Of a stretch of 47,767 nt of DNA, positions 1-7,879 are shown piece after piece. Under the pieces are notes generated by a model, which worked only from the letters and a program-made list of their open reading frames with translations, was not told the DNA's origin and did no database searches. The position numbers and the translations under genes were made by a program. Each line of letters starts with the position of its first letter. Position 1 is the first letter of the stretch. Source of the stretch: Streptomyces sp. YIM 130001 (GTDB lineage Bacteria; Actinomycetota; Actinomycetes; Streptomycetales; Streptomycetaceae); the NCBI RefSeq assembly GCF_003574445.1, contig NZ_KZ984580.1, positions 1 to 47,767 on the forward strand, read 5' to 3'.

Positions 1-254
1 GGCCAACTCCGTTGTCCGCGGCTCGGATCGCTCCGCGATCCGGCCTAGAGGAATCCGCTCCGCGGCTTCCTCAACTGCGCAGCTACGAGTGGGGGTTGGT
101 GGTGGGTCGGAGCTGTTCCAGATGCTTACGCCGTCCGGGGCCGGTGGTTGGCTCGGACATCTGGTCCGGTGCTCGCTGTCTCCGGCGCCCTTGGGTCCGG
201 TGGGGGTCCTACTGCTTTCGCTCTAGTGGCTTCATGCCTTATGGAAGCAAAAAA

Positions 255-803
255 CTATGGGATTTCTGAGATTATACGGGGCTCCTCTGCGGAGGGTTCA
301 CGGCCGGGCGATTCCCGCTCGTCCTTGAGGATTTCCATCATCAACTGGATTTGTTCTTCGGTGAGTTGGCGCAGATTCTGCTTGGTGCGCACCTTGCAGA
401 GCCACGGCCCGATCATGATGTGCTCGCCGTCAACCTCCATCGACTCCCGGGCGCTGGGCGGGCGGCCCCAGCGCTGTACGAACAAGCGCAGGAGCTCGGC
501 CGTCTGGTGGAAGGAGCGGCGGGTTCGTGTACCGGGCGTGACGCTCGTTTTCCGTACGGGAAGCGGGACTTGATCGGGGGTCAGGCCGAGGTGGGTGAGG
601 AGGGTGCGTTGTCCGTCGTCGAGTCGGGTCCAGGCGGTGAACTGGCGGTGGAGCCAGCCGCCGGCTTTCACTCCGTTGATCGTTAGGTCCCGGTGCCAGG
701 TGGTGGGGTCGTGGCCGGCTTCGATGTGGCGGCGCAGCAGGTGGTATTTGCGGTGCCAGTCGGGGCCGCCGACGGCGGCGTAGGTCCAGCCCTTTTCGCA
801 CCG
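255..803 (-). pseudogene. Remnant of a helicase-associated-domain protein
   Basis: The reading frame is open from about 803 down to 255 and carries the C-terminal part of the helicase-associated (HA) repeat family common in Streptomyces. Family-like stretches are GWTYAAVGG, an R-W-G-R-P-x-A-R-E segment, then V-D-G-E-x-x-x-I-G-P-W-L and a K-x-R-T-K segment. Full-length relatives are DEAD/DEAH helicases of several hundred residues. Here the ATPase core is missing and the sequence upstream of about 803 no longer reads as the family. It is most likely a decayed 3' fragment. The HA domain is thought to bind nucleic acid, but nothing suggests this fragment is functional. No credible start codon with a ribosome binding site was found. 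The 254 bases to its left hold nothing I can recognise. Confidence 0.55.
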
Positions 804-1465
804 GAGGCAGCGACGGACGGCCCTGACCGCGCAAGCGGGCCCCGTTACGCCACTTCTTGCCGGTCCGGATGTCGACACCGCCACCGGCACGGTGCGTGTG
901 GTGATCTGCTGCAACTGGGTTCCCGTCGCGGCGGCGAGCATGCGGGCGGCGACGTCTGCGCGCAGCGTCTGCGGTCGTGGTGTCGGCGCTGTATCAGGTG
1001 GTGCGCCGGTACCCGTCGTGGCGTCGGCGGAAGGGCGCGGCCCACGTGATGTTGGAACGCTGCATCACGCGATTCGGGAGGTGAATGCGGACGTCACCTC
1101 CGACGCGCTCGAGTACGGACCAGCCCTCGATGAGGAGGTTCCGTGCATCGGCTGGGCGCTCGGCGGAGCCGGTGAGGGGCCGGAGCCGCATGGCGCACGG
1201 ATCTTGCGCAGCGGGCCGCCGCGGTGGGGCTGGTGGGCGTGGAGGAGCTCGCGGGAGCACGCGGGGAGTTGATGGAACTACTCGTCGTCAAGGTGGCGAG
1301 TGGGACGGTGCCGTCTCGCGGGCGCAAGGCATCGCGCAGGACGTGCGTGAGGGAGGCCGCAGCGGCCCGACCACCGCGGACCGGCAGCTCCATCACACCT
1401 GGCGGGGGTGGTGGAAGACCGGGCCGAGGGCACTGGCGATGGAGATGTCGGTCTGGGAGCGAGCG
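804..1465. other. Gene-poor stretch, nothing recognised
   Basis: Short open frames exist on both strands but none shows a recognisable domain or a start with a convincing ribosome binding site. The stretch lies between the helicase remnant and the end of the sigma-factor operon and may contain further decayed sequence. Confidence 0.4.
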
Positions 1466-1918
1466 TCATCCCGCTCGGGTGTCCAGACTCCGCGTCAGGG
1501 CCGGGATCATCACCGCTGCGGGGACGAGGTGCAGCCCGAGGAGGGCGATGGTGGTGGGCGTGGTTGCCTCGGAGACAAGCGGTGGAATCAGCGAGATGAC
1601 GGTCAGTGACGTGGCCGTCCATACGAACCGCTCGGCGGGGCGAGCGGTCAGGCGCAGCAGGGCGGCGGCTATGACGATGCCTGCGGCCGAGAAGAAGCCG
1701 GTCACGATGGCGATGCCGGACAGTGGGATGGTCTGGCCACCCTGGACCTTGAAGTCGGCGCCGGCGGTCCGGGCGAGCGCGGCGACAAGAGTGGTGGCCG
1801 CCGTCGCGGCGAGCGTGGCGATGAGGCCGGTGCCGGCGAGGCGGTGGAATCGGCGGGGGCGGCTGGTGCGGTGGGCGGCCGGGGCGGTTGCCAGGGGGGT
1901 TTCCTTCATGCTGCTCAT
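1466..1918 (-). CDS. Small four-helix membrane protein (DUF6069-like)
   Basis: This 150-residue protein has a basic N-terminus followed by about four hydrophobic segments (roughly residues 20-45, 60-85, 95-115 and 120-140), the layout of small actinobacterial integral membrane proteins of unknown function, likely DUF6069. I chose the ATG at 1918 because a GAGAGG ribosome binding site lies 6 bases upstream. It also overlaps the stop codon of the cupin gene by four bases (ATGA). The gene is the last of a three-gene operon behind an ECF sigma factor, so it is probably part of that factor's small regulon. Its molecular role is unknown. Confidence 0.7.
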   Translation of the reverse strand: MSSMKETPLATAPAAHRTSRPRRFHRLAGTGLIATLAATAATTLVAALARTAGADFKVQGGQTIPLSGIAIVTGFFSAAGIVIAAALLRLTARPAERFVWTATSLTVISLIPPLVSEATTPTTIALLGLHLVPAAVMIPALTRSLDTRAG

Positions 1919-2190
1919 GTCGTACCTCTCGTCATCCGGCACGGGCCTGGGGCCTGGCTTGCGGGCGGAGTGATGATGCACACCGTGGCCGTGTGACGGC
2001 GGGGGTTGTGCAGGGCGCGGACGCCGGTGCCGCGGAGCCAGAACGCGGCGCCGTGTCCGAGGACGGGCCCCGGCTCGCCGTCACGTAGTTCCAGCTGCAC
2101 CCGGCCACGGGTGACGACGCCGAACGCGTCGTGCCATTCCTCTGTGATCACGGCGGTGCGTGCGCCGGGGCGCAGCGCGAGCGTTCGCAC
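1915..2190 (-). CDS. Small cupin-fold protein
   Basis: A 91-residue protein whose alternating beta-strand pattern and central G-E-P-G-P-V-L-G-H-G-A segment fit a single-domain cupin of the type that follows ECF sigma factors. The usual metal-binding histidine set is not complete, so I cannot assign an enzyme activity. The start is GTG at 2190, only four bases after the sigma-factor stop codon. The end overlaps the next gene by four bases. The tight packing means co-translation with the sigma factor and the membrane protein. It may act as a small sensor or binding protein in that stress-response unit, which is inference from position. Confidence 0.6.
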   Translation of the reverse strand: MRTLALRPGARTAVITEEWHDAFGVVTRGRVQLELRDGEPGPVLGHGAAFWLRGTGVRALHNPRRHTATVCIITPPASQAPGPCRMTRGTT

Positions 2191-2194
2191 GGGG

Positions 2195-3205
2195 TTACTC
2201 GGTGCCGTCGGCCGGCAGGCGCGGCGGCAGTGCGAGTCGCGGGAACTGGTTGTCGTGGAACGTGGTGATCTCGGTGATCGTCCCGTCGGTGATGCGCAGG
2301 ACGTCGATGGTCAGCGGCAGGTACGCGTTCTCGGACTGCCGCCAGAGGTAGAAGGCCAGGGCGGGCTGCCGGTTCACCGAGGTGGCAACGGCACGCAGGC
2401 CGGTCATGCCCTCGAAGCCGCTCTCGGTCAAGAAGTTCACCACTGCGTCACGGCCGACGTACAGGCCCGGCGTGGGAGGCATCGAGAAGCGGACGTCGTC
2501 TCGCAGCATCGAGGCGAGGGCCTTGACGTCTGTGGCCATGCTGGCCTCGGTGTAGCGGTGCACCAGCTCGCGCATGGTGGCGTCCTGGTCCCCGCCGGTC
2601 CAGTCCTGCCGTTGTGCGGGCAGGTGCTCCCTCATCCCGGCCCGGGCGCGCTGTAGCGCGCTGTTGACGGAGTTGACGGAGTCCCCGAGGAGTTCCGCGA
2701 CGTCCTTCGCCGGCCAGCCGAGTACCTCCCGCAGGATCAGCACGGCTCGCGGGCGCGGCGCGAGGTGCTGGACCGCGACCAGATACGCCAGCTCGATCGT
2801 CTCCCGTGCGACGGCGGTGGCCTCCGGCTCGTCCGCATCACCCGCGGGCAGTTCGTCGAGGAGCCAGTCCGGGTAGGGCTGCAGCCACCGCGCTTCGCCG
2901 CCGGTCGCGGGTTCGGGGCGGCGTTTGGCGAGCAGGTCCAGACAGGCGTTGGTGGCGATCCGGTACAGCCAGGCCCGCAACGTCGACCGCCCCTGGAAAG
3001 TCTCCCGCCGCCGCCATGCGCGGAGGAACGTCTCCTGCACGGTGTCCTCGGCGTCCTCGAACGACCCGAGCATCCGGTAGCAGTGCACGTGCAGCTCCCG
3101 CCGATGCCGCTCGGCCAGCCCCGTGAACTCCGACTCGTCGGCCTCGGCCGGACCATTCGTCCCCAGTCCGCTCATATCCAGCTCCCCCATGGTGTCCGCG
3201 CCCAT
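2195..3205 (-). CDS. ECF RNA polymerase sigma factor with C-terminal SnoaL-like domain
   Basis: From the ATG at 3205 the protein has 336 residues. Region sigma-2 covers about residues 30-100, with H-C-Y-R-M-L-G-S-F-x-D-A-E-D and the promoter-melting segment W-L-Y-R-I-A-T-N. Region sigma-4 covers about 155-210, including L-x-L-R-E-V-L-G-W and a helix-turn-helix. A SnoaL-like domain fills about 220-325. This layout matches the actinobacterial sigma-70 group related to SigG/TIGR02960, where the SnoaL domain replaces an anti-sigma factor and tunes activity. The start has a good AAGGA site; an upstream ATG at 3226 is possible. The gene heads an operon with the cupin and membrane protein. Targets cannot be read from the sequence. 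It is about 11 kb from the biosynthetic cluster and need not control it. Confidence 0.88.
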   Translation of the reverse strand: MGADTMGELDMSGLGTNGPAEADESEFTGLAERHRRELHVHCYRMLGSFEDAEDTVQETFLRAWRRRETFQGRSTLRAWLYRIATNACLDLLAKRRPEPATGGEARWLQPYPDWLLDELPAGDADEPEATAVARETIELAYLVAVQHLAPRPRAVLILREVLGWPAKDVAELLGDSVNSVNSALQRARAGMREHLPAQRQDWTGGDQDATMRELVHRYTEASMATDVKALASMLRDDVRFSMPPTPGLYVGRDAVVNFLTESGFEGMTGLRAVATSVNRQPALAFYLWRQSENAYLPLTIDVLRITDGTITEITTFHDNQFPRLALPPRLPADGTE

Positions 3206-4617
3206 CACGTCGTCCTTCCGTCTCACACTGTTCGGTCATACATGTGACGGACACGGTCACGGAAACTCATCACCGGAGTCGGGAGTCGGGAGTCGGCGGG
3301 ATCGGCCGGAACGGCTCAGCGATCGGCAAGCCCATCCGCCGCGGCCTCGAACACGCCCGCGTCCGTTCCATGACGCTGCGCGCCGAACACCTCACCGAAA
3401 CTCAACCTGCCACCCATCAACTCCTCATCGACTACGCCGACGGCAAACGCCGCCGCACCGAGACGGCATCCGGCCAGGCCCGCGCCCGCTACGTCGACGA
3501 CGCACTACAGCCCGGATCGCCCAGCCAGGTCCACCGTGACACCTCCCCCGCCGCCGACAAGGAACCTGCCGACCCGCCTGCCCGGACCCCGCGAACAGTG
3601 ATCAGACGCCTTGCCCCGCCCCAGTACTACCGAGGCGAGACACACAGCCCTCACCGACGGGTTGCTCTGACGCATCGAGGGAGCTCTCGAACATTCCCGG
3701 AGAAGTCGAGGCAGGCCCCCTCATCCTCCGCTGACTCGATCTTCACCTGATCCCTCGACAGGTCGACTCGCGGAAAGTCGAACGCGAAACAACGGACGAC
3801 ACTCGAATCCGCCGCCCCGAACAAGGGCATCGGATCGGTGTACGCGGGCGGGGTCTGCACGGTCGGCCTCAATCGGGCCGGGGTCGACAGCCTCAATCCA
3901 GTTCAGCAGAGCCAGTGGCATCGCCACCGACATCCACGAGCCGCTGAAGGCCCTGCTCGACAGGCGGGCGGCCGACGGTCACGGGCAGGACAGCTTCTCG
4001 AGCGTGTTCGAACTGCTGATGACACGAGGCACTGCGCAGCACAGAACGTAGGACGCGGAACGGGCCGGCGATGGCTGGCACTTGCGACGAGAGACAACTC
4101 TGCCTGTACACAAGTTCGCTCGAGCCTCGTAGCTCAGACCTCGCCGGCTTTCCCGATCCACGCCCCCGGGGGCCCACGCGCCTGGCAGCGCATCAGGTCC
4201 CCGAGCCGAGGCGGTCTCCCCTCTCGGACTGCGTGGGCCGGGCACCATCGCCGCGGCGCCCAAGTCCAGATCCCGGCAGCTGTTCATGTCCAATTCGAAC
4301 GCACCGTACGGAGATCCTGGGCCGCTACCTGTTCACCATCCAGGCCAGCGCGCCAGGCCAGCGTGGTCTACGCCCCTTCCGGGGCCCGGACACCGCTGAA
4401 CACGACGAAAGCGACCGGTCACGTCCCCCATGGAACACAGACACCGAGAGGCCTGACAGCGTCCGGCAGTCTTCCTGAAACCACATGACAGAACTGCCCA
4501 CATCAGATCCGGAAACCACATCACCGCCGTTTCAGGAACCCGAAGGAACGGCGGGCGGTCTGGGGCGCAAATGCCGTACAAGCGCGGCCCGTTAGGCGGG
4601 TCGGCGGCCCACAACGG
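3206..4617. other. Gene-poor stretch with decayed coding sequence
   Basis: No intact gene is supported here. On the plus strand, roughly 3330-3590 has strong third-position G/C bias and reads as a soluble peptide containing Q-A-R-A-R-Y and Q-P-G-S-P-S-Q-V-H. It has no credible start and runs into sequence without that bias, so it looks like a gene fragment. Three tandem copies of GAGTCGG sit at 3276-3296, in the region upstream of the sigma-factor gene. The remainder (about 3600-4617) shows only short shadow frames on both strands. Confidence 0.45.
3474..3534 (+). repeat. Diverged 61-bp repeat, copy 1
   Basis: This segment aligns without gaps to 6042-6102, with about 52 of 61 bases identical. 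Both copies are open in the same frame and read Q-A-R-A-R-[YF], then Q-P-G-S-x-S-Q-V-H, so they are probably remnants of two copies of one coding sequence rather than a regulatory repeat. Confidence 0.65.
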
Positions 4618-5097
4618 TCAGGTGACCGGGCGCAGTTGGTCCAGTTCGCTGCCGATCGCAGTCCGCAGCAGGTCGTGCTGCGGACCGAGCCGATACCGCT
4701 CGTCGCTCCACCGTTCACGCGGATAGAGCCACACTGGAGAACCCACGACATGGGCCGGCTCCCACTCGAACCGCGGCCAGACATGCGCATGCAAGAACGG
4801 GTCCGTGTTCCCCAGGATCTCCAGGTTGACCCGTCGGAAAGCCGGGTCCAGCCGCCGACAGGCACGCTCGACCGCTTCACCGAGTTGATCCATGTCAGAC
4901 AGGAACGACAGTCGCTTCGCCCTCGGCAGGTCCGACAGCCGCTGCACATCCGGCTCGTCCACGAGAAGAACCGAGTAGCCCGGCAGGAACTGAACGTCCC
5001 CGATCACAGCAAACCCCGACGTCATCCGCCGCAGCACAGTCGGGTTCTCGCCCCTCAGCGCAGCCCCGATCCGATCCATTCGCCAGCCATCAGTCAT
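4618..5097 (-). CDS. HIT-like family protein (diadenosine tetraphosphate hydrolase-like)
   Basis: A 159-residue protein of the histidine-triad superfamily type. Residues 103-110 read H-A-H-V-W-P-R-F, matching the H-x-H part of the HIT motif, but the third histidine position is tryptophan (W107). The N-terminal half has the expected beta-sheet pattern with F-L-P-G-Y-S-V-L-L. Classical HIT enzymes hydrolyse nucleoside phosphoramidates or diadenosine polyphosphates using the central histidine. Streptomyces carries many divergent members of uncertain substrate. The gene stands alone, with gene-poor DNA on both sides, and its start at 5097 is the first in-frame ATG. Family assignment is good; activity is uncertain because of the incomplete triad. 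Confidence 0.7.
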   Translation of the reverse strand: MTDGWRMDRIGAALRGENPTVLRRMTSGFAVIGDVQFLPGYSVLLVDEPDVQRLSDLPRAKRLSFLSDMDQLGEAVERACRRLDPAFRRVNLEILGNTDPFLHAHVWPRFEWEPAHVVGSPVWLYPRERWSDERYRLGPQHDLLRTAIGSELDQLRPVT

Positions 5098-5450
5098 GGC
5101 CAGAAACTACATCTCCGCGATCAAGGGCCGCTCTTCGCTCCCCCATCTCCCGCACACAGTTCGAAGACCAAGCAGGCGGGGCGAGGAACGGACCCGGCCA
5201 TTCTCCGCATAGCCCCATCCGGACGGCGGCCGACGCCACCGGACCGGCCCAGGAGCTCAACATCCGCCACCACGCGCCCACTCACCCGGACGACATGTCC
5301 GCCGCCATCCCGTCTCTGCGTGATGCAAAACCGACTTCACGCACCGACGGCCGAAAACGACCGACTCCCCCGGGCGGGCCTCAACAGTTCGAACCCGCCC
5401 GGTCCGGGTGCAGTGCCAAGCAGCCGGGAGATGGCGTCGACTTCGGTGGT

Positions 5451-5470
5451 GGGGTGGGGTGGGGTGGGGG
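5451..5470 (+). other. G-quadruplex-forming sequence
   Basis: Four runs of four or more G separated by single T residues lie on the plus strand. This matches the strict intramolecular G-quadruplex pattern with the shortest, most stabilising loops. It is in a gene-poor region, so no regulated gene can be named. Confidence 0.7.
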
Positions 5471-6041
5471 CGATCTGGTCCCAGGTCGCGGCGTTCCACG
5501 CGGAATCGGCGGGCAGCATCGGCGGTCCCTTCGACGGTCAGGCACGGCCCCGGAGTGAGCGGGGTGAGGCCTCAGCCAGTTCGGCGACCACCTCAGTGAT
5601 CGTCGGCTGCGGCGGGCATGTAGGCGAGCATCGCCACCAGCGGGGGGACGCAACGGGGCCCCCGACGTTCACGTCCACGGCCTACGCCGTGGACGACCTC
5701 CTTGCGCTGGCCGGGGTGTGCGGCGTCGTCCGGGTAGACGACGTACCGGCGGCCCCGGGCGGCCATGAGTAGTGATGCTCCAAGTGCGTTCGCGTCGGCG
5801 GCTTGGGTTGGGGTGGCGGTTCCGGTCTCCAGGACGGATCTCGGGAGCCTCGTAGTGGACCAGTTGCCCGCGGAAGCGGCCGGCAACAGCACCTCACCGA
5901 ACGGTGGCACCACCGGCTCAACCAACTCGTCGCGATCAACCGGCAGTTAGGCCGTGTGGGAAACATTTCAGCGACCCTTGTGGCCGGTTACCTACCCCGA
6001 ATCCGTTACCCCCGCCCGCGCCTCACCCGCATACGCCCCGA

Positions 6042-6102
6042 CCAGGCCCGCGCCCGCTTCGGCGACCACTCCGTACAGCCCGGGTCCCTCAGCCAGGTCC
6101 AC
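6042..6102 (+). repeat. Diverged 61-bp repeat, copy 2
   Basis: Partner of 3474-3534 in direct orientation and 2.6 kb away. The coding pattern Q-A-R-A-R-F to Q-P-G-S-L-S-Q-V-H is preserved, and the copy ends five bases before the 50-bp palindrome. Confidence 0.65.
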
Positions 6103-6106
6103 AGCA

Positions 6107-6156
6107 AGGCCGACCCGGCTGGTCCCCCGCCGGCGGGGGACCAGCCGGGTCGGCCT
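6107..6156. repeat. Perfect 50-bp palindrome
   Basis: Two 25-base arms meet with no spacer (centre between 6131 and 6132) and pair perfectly. The arms are almost all G/C. It could act as a strong transcription terminator for sequence entering from either side, although there is no T-run and no intact gene ends here. It could also be a protein-binding or recombination site. Palindromes of this length without a loop can form cruciforms. Confidence 0.75.
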
Positions 6157-6530
6157 CCCGCCGCCGCGCACCGTGACCGGCCCCCTATGACGCCGACCGG
6201 CCAGCACCATGCCCAAATCGGCAAGGGCTGGTCGTGTCAAGAGACTGTGTACCGGGTCGGATGCCGGTGCAGATCACCGGACACCAGCTGTCTCAGCTGT
6301 GCTGGATCGCTCTGAGGTCGTTGAGCGACAGGTCAAGAGTCCGGTCAGTGCGCTTACTCGACACTCAGGCGAGGATGTTCGGGTCGGGACGGGCGCTGCC
6401 GCGGTCGCCGGCAGCGGTGTCCTCACCGTCGGATTCAATGAGTCTCTGGACGTAACCCACAAAACCACCGTCCACATCAACATCAACACATCGCCAAGAC
6501 CACCAGACGCCTAACCGAACGGCATTGCCC

Positions 6531-7121
6531 CTAGGACCCGCAGCCGCAGGGCGTGCATTCCACGGTCGCGGCGGCCGTCAGGCTGTACCCGTGACGGACG
6601 AAATGCTGCGCGGATTCGGTGTAGTAATCGCCTTGGTCCGGAAGGCTGGTGTCCAGGCAGTTCACGTAGCGGTTGTACATGGAGAAGGCCGCGGCAATGA
6701 GCACCGTGTCGTGGATCTCCGTGTCCCCCACGCCGACCGCGCGGGCCGCGGTCATGGCTTCGCCCGACACCGGCTTGGCCTGCTGCCGCACCTCCGCGGC
6801 GATGCGCAGCAGCGCCTGGAGGCGCGGGGCGACAGGTGCCTCGTGCAGGCGATCGGCCGGGGTGCCCAGAACCTCCTGTACGAGCCCGCGGCCGCCATCG
6901 AGTTGGGCAGCGGCGAAGGCACCGTGCGAGTCGGCACAAAAGCGCGTCTCGTTGCGTTCGGAGACATAGGCCGCGATCAGTTCCCTCTCGCCGCGGGTGA
7001 GCGGGGACGGTGCGCGCAGCAGGGCGTCCGCAAGTTCGTTCAGCGGAGCAGCGGTGTCCGGACGGTGCGACATCAGTCCGACGATGCCCGGGAGGTCATT
7101 GTTCAGGGCGATGTGTGGCAC
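6531..7121 (-). CDS. Carboxymuconolactone decarboxylase/AhpD-like peroxidase-related protein with Cys-rich tail
   Basis: The GTG at 7121 has a GGAG site seven bases upstream and gives a 196-residue protein. The core has the all-helical CMD/AhpD fold signature at residues 57-68 (E-R-N-E-T-R-F-C-A-D-S-H). The second cysteine (C62) and the histidine (H66) of the CxxCxxxH motif are kept, but the first cysteine is replaced by threonine. The last eight residues contain C-T-P-C-G-C, an additional cysteine cluster that might supply the missing redox or metal ligand. AhpD proteins use the cysteine pair to reduce peroxides. This variant may be redox-active in another way. The gene follows the broken TetR gene, whose stop codon overlaps its start by 19 bases, so it was probably under that repressor. 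Confidence 0.75.
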   Translation of the reverse strand: MPHIALNNDLPGIVGLMSHRPDTAAPLNELADALLRAPSPLTRGERELIAAYVSERNETRFCADSHGAFAAAQLDGGRGLVQEVLGTPADRLHEAPVAPRLQALLRIAAEVRQQAKPVSGEAMTAARAVGVGDTEIHDTVLIAAAFSMYNRYVNCLDTSLPDQGDYYTESAQHFVRHGYSLTAAATVECTPCGCGS

Positions 7122-7763
7122 AGCAATTCTCCATTCGTCGAGGCCTGACTGAAGGTCCGGCCCGGGAGCGACGTGTGTGGAAGTGGAATGGGTATGGCGA
7201 GCACGGCGCGGACGGCGGAATGGACCTGGGCGGCAACCTCGTCCGGGGCGGTGCCGGCAAGTCTGTGGTCGAGGTGCGGGAAAGCCAGGCCATGGATCAA
7301 GGACCACACCGCGACCGACGGAGCGTCTGTGTCGGCACTGGGAAAGACGCGTTGTACGAGTGTGGTGACATGCGCCGCGACCCATGCCCCACTGTCGATC
7401 CGCACATCGCCGTTCGGCTCCCCGGTGCTTTGCGAACATCAGCCGGAAGAGAGCCGGATGATCGAGAGCGAAGCGGACATAGGTTACGGCGGTGGCCACC
7501 TGCTCGGGCGGGGTGGCCGCGGAGTGTGCGGTGGCCAGGTGCTCGGCGAGCTCGCGATGCCCCTCATCGGCCACGGCAGGGACGAGCGCGTCGTGGTGCG
7601 CAAAGTGGCGATACGGCGCGGCAGGCGAAACACCGGCGCGGCGCGGCGCGCCATTGCCCGCATCGTGAGCCCACCGCCACCGCTTTCCTCGAGTGGTTCT
7701 CGTGCGGCCCGCAGGCATGCCGCGCAGATCGCCGTGATGGTACGGGCTGTTCTGCTTCGGCAT
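7103..7763 (-). pseudogene. TetR-family regulator broken by three frameshifts
   Basis: Starting at the ATG at 7763, the N-terminal helix-turn-helix is recognisable (Y-H-H-G-D-L-R, then T-M-R-A-M-A-R-R-A-G-V-S, then A-P-Y-R-H-F), but three reading frames are needed to follow it. The frame shifts near 7717, again inside a GC-rich repeat near 7640, and a third time near 7436 before the C-terminal ligand-binding domain (D-S-G-A-W-V-A-A-H-V onward). The last frame ends at 7103, inside the start of the CMD-like gene. The full product would be about 215 residues, normal for TetR. It is either a true pseudogene or contains sequencing errors; three independent shifts make decay more likely. Confidence 0.75.
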
Positions 7764-7879
7764 GGGCTCCCTCGCGAATCCTGACGTCATGTGCAGGTCG
7801 TCATAGCCGCGGTTAACCCTAGGGTTCGCGGTCGGGCGGAGACGTCTTCCATCGTGCGGATGAACCTGACCAAGCCCTA

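Larger units (their letters stand above)
5098..6530. other. Gene-poor stretch with fragments, G-tract and palindrome
   Basis: No intact gene is supported. A minus-strand frame at about 5593-5925 has partial coding bias (A-A-R-G-R-R-Y-V-V-Y-P-D-D-A-A-H-P-G-Q) but lacks a credible start and loses the bias before its end, so I treat it as a possible fragment. The stretch also holds a G-quadruplex-forming run, the second copy of the 61-bp repeat, and a long perfect palindrome, each listed separately. Together with the decayed genes on both sides it looks like a worn insertion or recombination region. Confidence 0.45.

Noticed and set aside
1..6530. Integrated element with transposase or integrase
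   Set aside because: No transposase, integrase, terminal inverted repeats or tRNA target could be found, only decayed fragments.
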